A stretch of DNA of 64,000 bases. It comes from CAZNPW01 sp964575185 (GTDB lineage: Bacteria > Pseudomonadota > Alphaproteobacteria > Rhodobacterales > Rhodobacteraceae). The number at the start of each line of letters is the position of its first letter. Positions within the stretch are counted from its first letter, which is position 1. The translations under genes were made by a program, and so were the position numbers. The stretch lies in assembly GCA_964575185.1 (NCBI GenBank), contig CAZNPW010000006.1, positions 24,865 to 88,864 of the forward strand, given 5' to 3'. Of this stretch, positions 60,647 to 64,000 are shown piece after piece. The notes under the pieces were generated by a model that was not told the DNA's origin, searched no databases, and saw nothing but the letters and a program-made list of their open reading frames with translations.

Positions 60647-60777
60647 GAGCGTCCCCTTCGCGGGCATAATCGCAACCGGGCGCGCGCCCGCAAGGGGGGA
60701 GGCGCGGCGAGCCTGCGGCGCGCCCTTTCCTTTCGGCCTTCGCGCGACTACAGCCAGCCCGTCCCGAGGAGGCCCCG

Positions 60778-61566
60778 ATGCCGCACAGCGCCAACCTGAA
60801 CCTGATGCTCAAGGCCGCGCGCAAGGCCGGCCGCAGCCTGGTCAAGGACTTCCGCGAGGTCGAGAACCTGCAGGTCTCGGCCAAGGGGCCGGGCGACTTC
60901 GTGTCGAAGGCCGACCGCGAGGCGGAGCGGATCATCCGCGAGGAGCTGATGGGCGCGCGGCCGAGCTACGGCTGGCTGGGCGAGGAGACGGGCGCGACCC
61001 CGGGCGAGGACCCGACCCGGCGCTGGATCGTCGACCCGCTCGACGGGACCACGAACTTCCTGCACGGGCTGCCGCACTGGGCCGTCAGCATCGCGCTCGA
61101 GCACAAGGGCGAGATCGTCGCGGGCGTCGTCTTCGACGCGGCCAAGGACGAGCTCTTCTGGGCCGAGAAGGGCCAGGGCGCCTGGATGAACGACCGCCGC
61201 CTGCGGGTGTCGCAGCGCCGGGCGATGGAGGAGTGCCTGTTCGCCACCGGCATCCCCTTCGGCGCGCGCAGCACGCTGCCCGCGATGATGCAGGACCTTG
61301 CCCGCCTGATGCCCGGCAGCGCCGGGGTCAGGCGCTGGGGCGCGGCGGCGCTCGACATGACCTATGTCGCGGCGGGGCGGTTCGACGGGTTCTGGGAGCG
61401 GGAGCTCAACCCCTGGGACGTGGCCGCGGGGATCGTGATCGTGCGCGAGGCGGGCGGCATGGTCAGCGGCCTGCGCGCCGACCAGCACCCGCTTGGCGGC
61501 GACCTGCTCTGCGCCAACGACCAGATCTTCGCGCAGGTCCGGAAGGTGTTGCGCGGCGAGGCGTAA
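60778..61566 (+). CDS. suhB: Inositol-1-monophosphatase family protein
   Basis: 262 aa. Metal-binding GEETG (about 66-70), DPLDGTTNFLHG (about 86-97) and NPWDVAAGIVIVREAGG. Dephosphorylates inositol phosphate; SuhB homologues also act in rRNA transcription antitermination. The C-terminus LCANDQIFAQVRKVL is typical of alphaproteobacterial SuhB. Ends at array 3. Confidence 0.9.
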   Translation: MPHSANLNLMLKAARKAGRSLVKDFREVENLQVSAKGPGDFVSKADREAERIIREELMGARPSYGWLGEETGATPGEDPTRRWIVDPLDGTTNFLHGLPHWAVSIALEHKGEIVAGVVFDAAKDELFWAEKGQGAWMNDRRLRVSQRRAMEECLFATGIPFGARSTLPAMMQDLARLMPGSAGVRRWGAAALDMTYVAAGRFDGFWERELNPWDVAAGIVIVREAGGMVSGLRADQHPLGGDLLCANDQIFAQVRKVLRGEA

Positions 61567-61580
61567 GGACGCCCGCCGCG

Positions 61581-61648
61581 CCGATTTCTTCGAAGAAATC
61601 GGGCCGGTTCCTTCGAAGGAACCGGACCTGATCCTTCGCGGGATCAGG
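61581..61648. repeat. Triple palindrome array 3 (convergent intergenic)
   Basis: CCGATTTCTTC/GAAGAAATCGG (61581-61602, perfect), CCGGTTCCTTC/GAAGGAACCGG (61604-61625, perfect) and CCTGATCC-TTCGCG-GGATCAGG (61627-61648, two substitutions from perfect). They lie between the convergent suhB and SIMPL genes. Three palindromes again, adjacent, each with the TTCGAA-type core. Confidence 0.95.
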
Positions 61649-61657
61649 CGTCGGGCG

Positions 61658-62335
61658 CTACTTCGCCAGGTCCCAGGTCACCGTCACGTTCGCGGTGATC
61701 GCGACCTCTCCCGTCTCGACCGGCACCGGCGCGCTCGCCTCGTCGGCGCGGAACATCGGCACCGGGCCGTTGAAGGCCCCGCCTTCGGTGATGGCCACGA
61801 TCGGCCCCAGCGTCACGCCAGCGGCGCGGGCCAGCACCTCGGCCCGGGCGCGGGCGTCGGCCACCGCGCGGGCGCGCGCCTCGTCCATCGCCGGTTTCTG
61901 GTCGGCCAGCCCGAAGGTGATGCCGTTGACCGCGTTGGCCCCGTCGGTCACGGCGGCGTCCAGCACCGCGCCCAGGCTGTCGATGTCGCGCAGCCGCACG
62001 TTCAGCATGTTCGAGGCGCTGTAGTCGACGATCGCGGGCGCGCTGCTGTCGTAGCCGCCCCAGTTCGGCGACAGATACAGGTTCGAGGTCTGCAGGTCGG
62101 CCTCGGCGATGCCCGCCGTCTTCAGCCGCGCGATCACCGCCGTCATCGCGGTGGTGTTGGCCGCCATCGCCGCGGCCGCGGTCTTGCCGTTGGTCGTGAC
62201 GCCCAGCGACAGCGTCGCCTGGTCGGGCACGGTCTGGACGATGCCTTCGCCGGTGACCGAGATGGTCCCCTGCGCCAGCACAGGCAGCGGGGCGGCCATC
62301 GCGGCGAGAAGGACTGCGGGAAGAAGGCTGCGCAT
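61658..62335 (-). CDS. SIMPL-domain (DUF541) exported protein
   Basis: 225 aa from ATG 62335 (an upstream start would add a basic leader). Signal peptide RSLLPAVLLAAMAAPLPVLAQ then DUF541: ISVTGEGIVQTVPDQATLSLG, LQTSNLYLSPNWG, GITFGLADQKPAMDEARARA. Periplasmic or envelope protein of unclear function; homologues bind oxidative-stress or kinase partners. Convergent with suhB over array 3. Confidence 0.87.
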   Translation of the reverse strand: MRSLLPAVLLAAMAAPLPVLAQGTISVTGEGIVQTVPDQATLSLGVTTNGKTAAAAMAANTTAMTAVIARLKTAGIAEADLQTSNLYLSPNWGGYDSSAPAIVDYSASNMLNVRLRDIDSLGAVLDAAVTDGANAVNGITFGLADQKPAMDEARARAVADARARAEVLARAAGVTLGPIVAITEGGAFNGPVPMFRADEASAPVPVETGEVAITANVTVTWDLAK

Positions 62336-62487
62336 CGGGGGCTCCTTTGGACTTTTGCGACGCTTGCCCATCTGTGACGCAGCCGCGCGACCGAGTCTTG
62401 GGGCTTTTCCTTTCATTCGGCAAAAAGCTGCTATAGGACGGCGGGCGTGTGTTCCTGCGGCCCCGGCGCTCGTGATAGACCCCCCCC

Positions 62488-64000
62488 ATGAAGCCTTCCT
62501 TCGCGCTTGACCTGACGACCGAACGTATCGCGCTGTTGCACCGCTCCGGGCGCGGATGGGCCGAGGTGGGGGCCGTGTCCTTCGGGGACGGCGACCTGGA
62601 GGCGGCGATGTCGGTGCTGCGGGCGACCGCGGCCGAGATGTCGCCGAAGGGGATCACGACCAAGCTGATCCTGCCCGACAGCCAGATCCTCTACACCCGC
62701 GTGGCGGTGACCGGCAGCACCGACGCCGCCCGCCGGGCCGAGGTCGCGGCGGCGCTGGAGGGGATGACGCCCTACGCGGTGGCCGACCTGGTGTTCGACC
62801 TGGCCGGCGGCGACGGCGGCACGGTCGAGGTCGCCGCGGTCGCGCGCGAGACGCTGTCCGAGGCCGAGGGCTTCGCCCATGCCCACCGGCTGAACCCGGT
62901 CAGCTTCGTGGGCGAGGCGGCGCAGGGCTGGCCGACCGAACCCTACTTCGGCACCACGTCGGTCGCGGCCGAGATCCTCGGCAAGGGCACGCGCGTCACC
63001 CGCGACAGCCAGCCGGTGCTCGACCGCGCCCCGCCGGTGGCCGCGGCCGCGCCGCCCGCCGCCGTCGAACCCGTGCCCGAACCCCTGCCCGAACCCGTGC
63101 CGGACCCGCTGGCCGGACCGGAGGTCGCGCCCACGGGCGATGCGGTGGCCGATCCGGTGGCCGAAGCCGCCCCGCCGGAACCCGCCGCAGAGGCCCCGGC
63201 ACCCGACCCCGAGCCGACCGTGTCGGTGCCAGGGACCGCGCCGGAGCCTTCGGCGGCGGCCGATGACGCAGCACCCGGGCCGGCGGCGGCGCCGCCCGCG
63301 CCGGTGCCCGCGCCGGTGCCGGTGGTGGTGCTCGCCTCCGGCAGGGCCCCCGCGGCCGAGCCCGACGAGGCGCCCTTCACCCACGTCGCCGACGGCACGG
63401 TCCCCGACCTGCCCCCCGCGCCCGCGGGCGACGATCTGCCGCCCGCGCCGGCACCGGCGATGATGGTGGCCTTCGCGAGCCGGCGCGCGAACGCTGCGCC
63501 GAAGGCCGCTCCGCCCCCGGGCACGGTCGCCGAGCGGCTGGCGCAGCGCGCCGCCGCGCTGTCGCAGACGCGCATGGTCCCGTCCTTGCCCGGGCGCGGC
63601 ATCGGTGCGGTCGAGCCTCCGGCCGCGCGCCGCCGCTCCGAGGGCACGCTGCCCGCGATGGCATCGCGCGGCGAGGAGTCGGCAGGGGGACCCGTGCCGG
63701 TCGCCGAGGCGACCTTGCCGCCCGTCGCAGCCCCTGCGGGGCCCCGGATGCAGCCCCCCGCGCCGCGCAAGTCGCTGACGAAGCCGGGGGGGACCTTCGC
63801 GGCCGCCGCCCCGGTGCGCGGGCGTCCGCGCTATCTGGGCCTGATCCTGACCGGCGTGCTGCTCGCGTTCCTGGCGCTGGTCGCGGCCTGGGCATCGTTC
63901 GTCATCGAGGCGCAGAACGGCACCGAAGGCGTCGCGGCCCCCGTCGCCGCCCCCGCCGCCGCCACGGCCGCCGCCCCCGCCGCGGCCCCCCCTGCCGGAC
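62488..64000 (+). CDS. Pro/Ala-rich single-span membrane protein (3' end beyond the window)
   Basis: From ATG 62488, 504 codons are open to the window edge. The N-terminal 160 residues (PSFALDLTTERIALLHRSGR, KLILPDSQILYTRVAV, GMTPYAVADLVFDLAGG, ETLSEAEGFAHAHRLNPVSF) form a globular domain that looks like the start of a PilM/GspL-type actin-like fold. A long Pro/Ala/Glu linker follows (about 175-430), then a membrane span YLGLILTGVLLAFLALVAAW near residue 450 and more Ala/Pro repeats. Homologues in Rhodobacteraceae are hypothetical, sometimes labelled as IF-2-like because of the repeats. Function unknown. Confidence 0.75.
   Translation, partial: MKPSFALDLTTERIALLHRSGRGWAEVGAVSFGDGDLEAAMSVLRATAAEMSPKGITTKLILPDSQILYTRVAVTGSTDAARRAEVAAALEGMTPYAVADLVFDLAGGDGGTVEVAAVARETLSEAEGFAHAHRLNPVSFVGEAAQGWPTEPYFGTTSVAAEILGKGTRVTRDSQPVLDRAPPVAAAAPPAAVEPVPEPLPEPVPDPLAGPEVAPTGDAVADPVAEAAPPEPAAEAPAPDPEPTVSVPGTAPEPSAAADDAAPGPAAAPPAPVPAPVPVVVLASGRAPAAEPDEAPFTHVADGTVPDLPPAPAGDDLPPAPAPAMMVAFASRRANAAPKAAPPPGTVAERLAQRAAALSQTRMVPSLPGRGIGAVEPPAARRRSEGTLPAMASRGEESAGGPVPVAEATLPPVAAPAGPRMQPPAPRKSLTKPGGTFAAAAPVRGRPRYLGLILTGVLLAFLALVAAWASFVIEAQNGTEGVAAPVAAPAAATAAAPAAAPPAG

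Noticed and set aside
62431..63384. Minus-strand open frame opposite the Pro/Ala-rich membrane protein
   Set aside because: His/Gly/Arg-rich shadow; the plus-strand frame has a proper start, domain and membrane span.

Overview
The window is very GC-rich, densely packed alphaproteobacterial DNA, and the gene content points to Rhodobacteraceae. Family-level markers are the respiratory accessory subunit NDUFA12 next to a DUF2155 and an MlaD protein, the cobA-DUF2849-cysI-cysH-DUF934-fpr sulfur operon beside an Lrp regulator, the comEC-gltX-gltA order, clpP-clpX, and a family-typical HNH endonuclease. The first gene is the 3' end of a BchO-like alpha/beta hydrolase, so the left edge probably borders a bacteriochlorophyll (photosynthesis) gene cluster. 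Genus cannot be fixed from the sequence.

Layout. (1) 1-3.3 kb: BchO fragment, HNH endonuclease, HAD phosphatase and SorC-type regulator. (2) 3.3-21.3 kb: an accessory catabolic island of four transcription units. One LacI repressor (9071-10093) sits inside it, and four candidate LacI-type operators flank its two divergent promoter regions. The genes encode three paralogous tandem SnoaL-like proteins, an SDR dehydrogenase, a MetE-C-like zinc methyltransferase homologue, an alpha/beta hydrolase, a class III aminotransferase, an agmatinase-like ureohydrolase, an AtzG-amidase-like fusion, a HisD/HpsN-like dehydrogenase, a bicupin, a CUT1-type ABC importer without its own ATPase, and an HpcH-type aldolase. 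Together these look like import, deamidation or deamination, oxidation and retro-aldol cleavage of an unidentified hydroxylated, nitrogen-containing compound. (3) 21.4-28.2 kb: two beta-hydroxyacid dehydrogenases, an epimerase-type SDR and a broken FrcB/FrcA/FrcC-type sugar transporter whose binding protein and ATPase are both cut off at one breakpoint. Nested remnants of an IS481-like and an IS5-family element and a tRNA-Ser follow. (4) 28.3-33.1 kb: a frameshifted RTX gene and reductive pyrimidine catabolism (preA, preT) around a DedA protein. (5) 33.2-47.1 kb: housekeeping genes (accB, accC, aat, MlaD, NDUFA12, RidA, clpX, clpP, a photolyase-like FAD protein, a CDP-alcohol phosphatidyltransferase, a CAP-domain protein, comEC, gltX, gltA). 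(6) 47.3-51.3 kb: a subtilisin-type RTX protease behind two tiny coupled reading frames, and SelO. (7) 51.5-64 kb: assimilatory sulfate reduction and siroheme genes, metF with divergent metR, a frameshifted Kef-type antiporter, an inositol monophosphatase, a SIMPL-domain protein and the start of a Pro/Ala-rich single-span membrane protein.

The most unusual non-coding structure is a family of palindromes with the core CCTTCGAAGG and varying but always self-complementary arms. They occur in sets of exactly three at three sites (3288-3355, 58824-58890, 61581-61648), each between convergent genes. A second novelty is an 11-bp-period GGAAGAC repeat cassette with a conserved flank, present twice about 50 kb apart (about 754-852 and 51409-51507). 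A third family, GTCCCGGC-spacer-GCCGGGAC, recurs in many intergenic spaces and even supplies coding ends and a stop codon.

All assignments come from reading the sequence and recalling protein families; no database search was run. Three disrupted genes (RTX, frcA/frcB junction, kefB) could be real pseudogenes or sequence/assembly errors.
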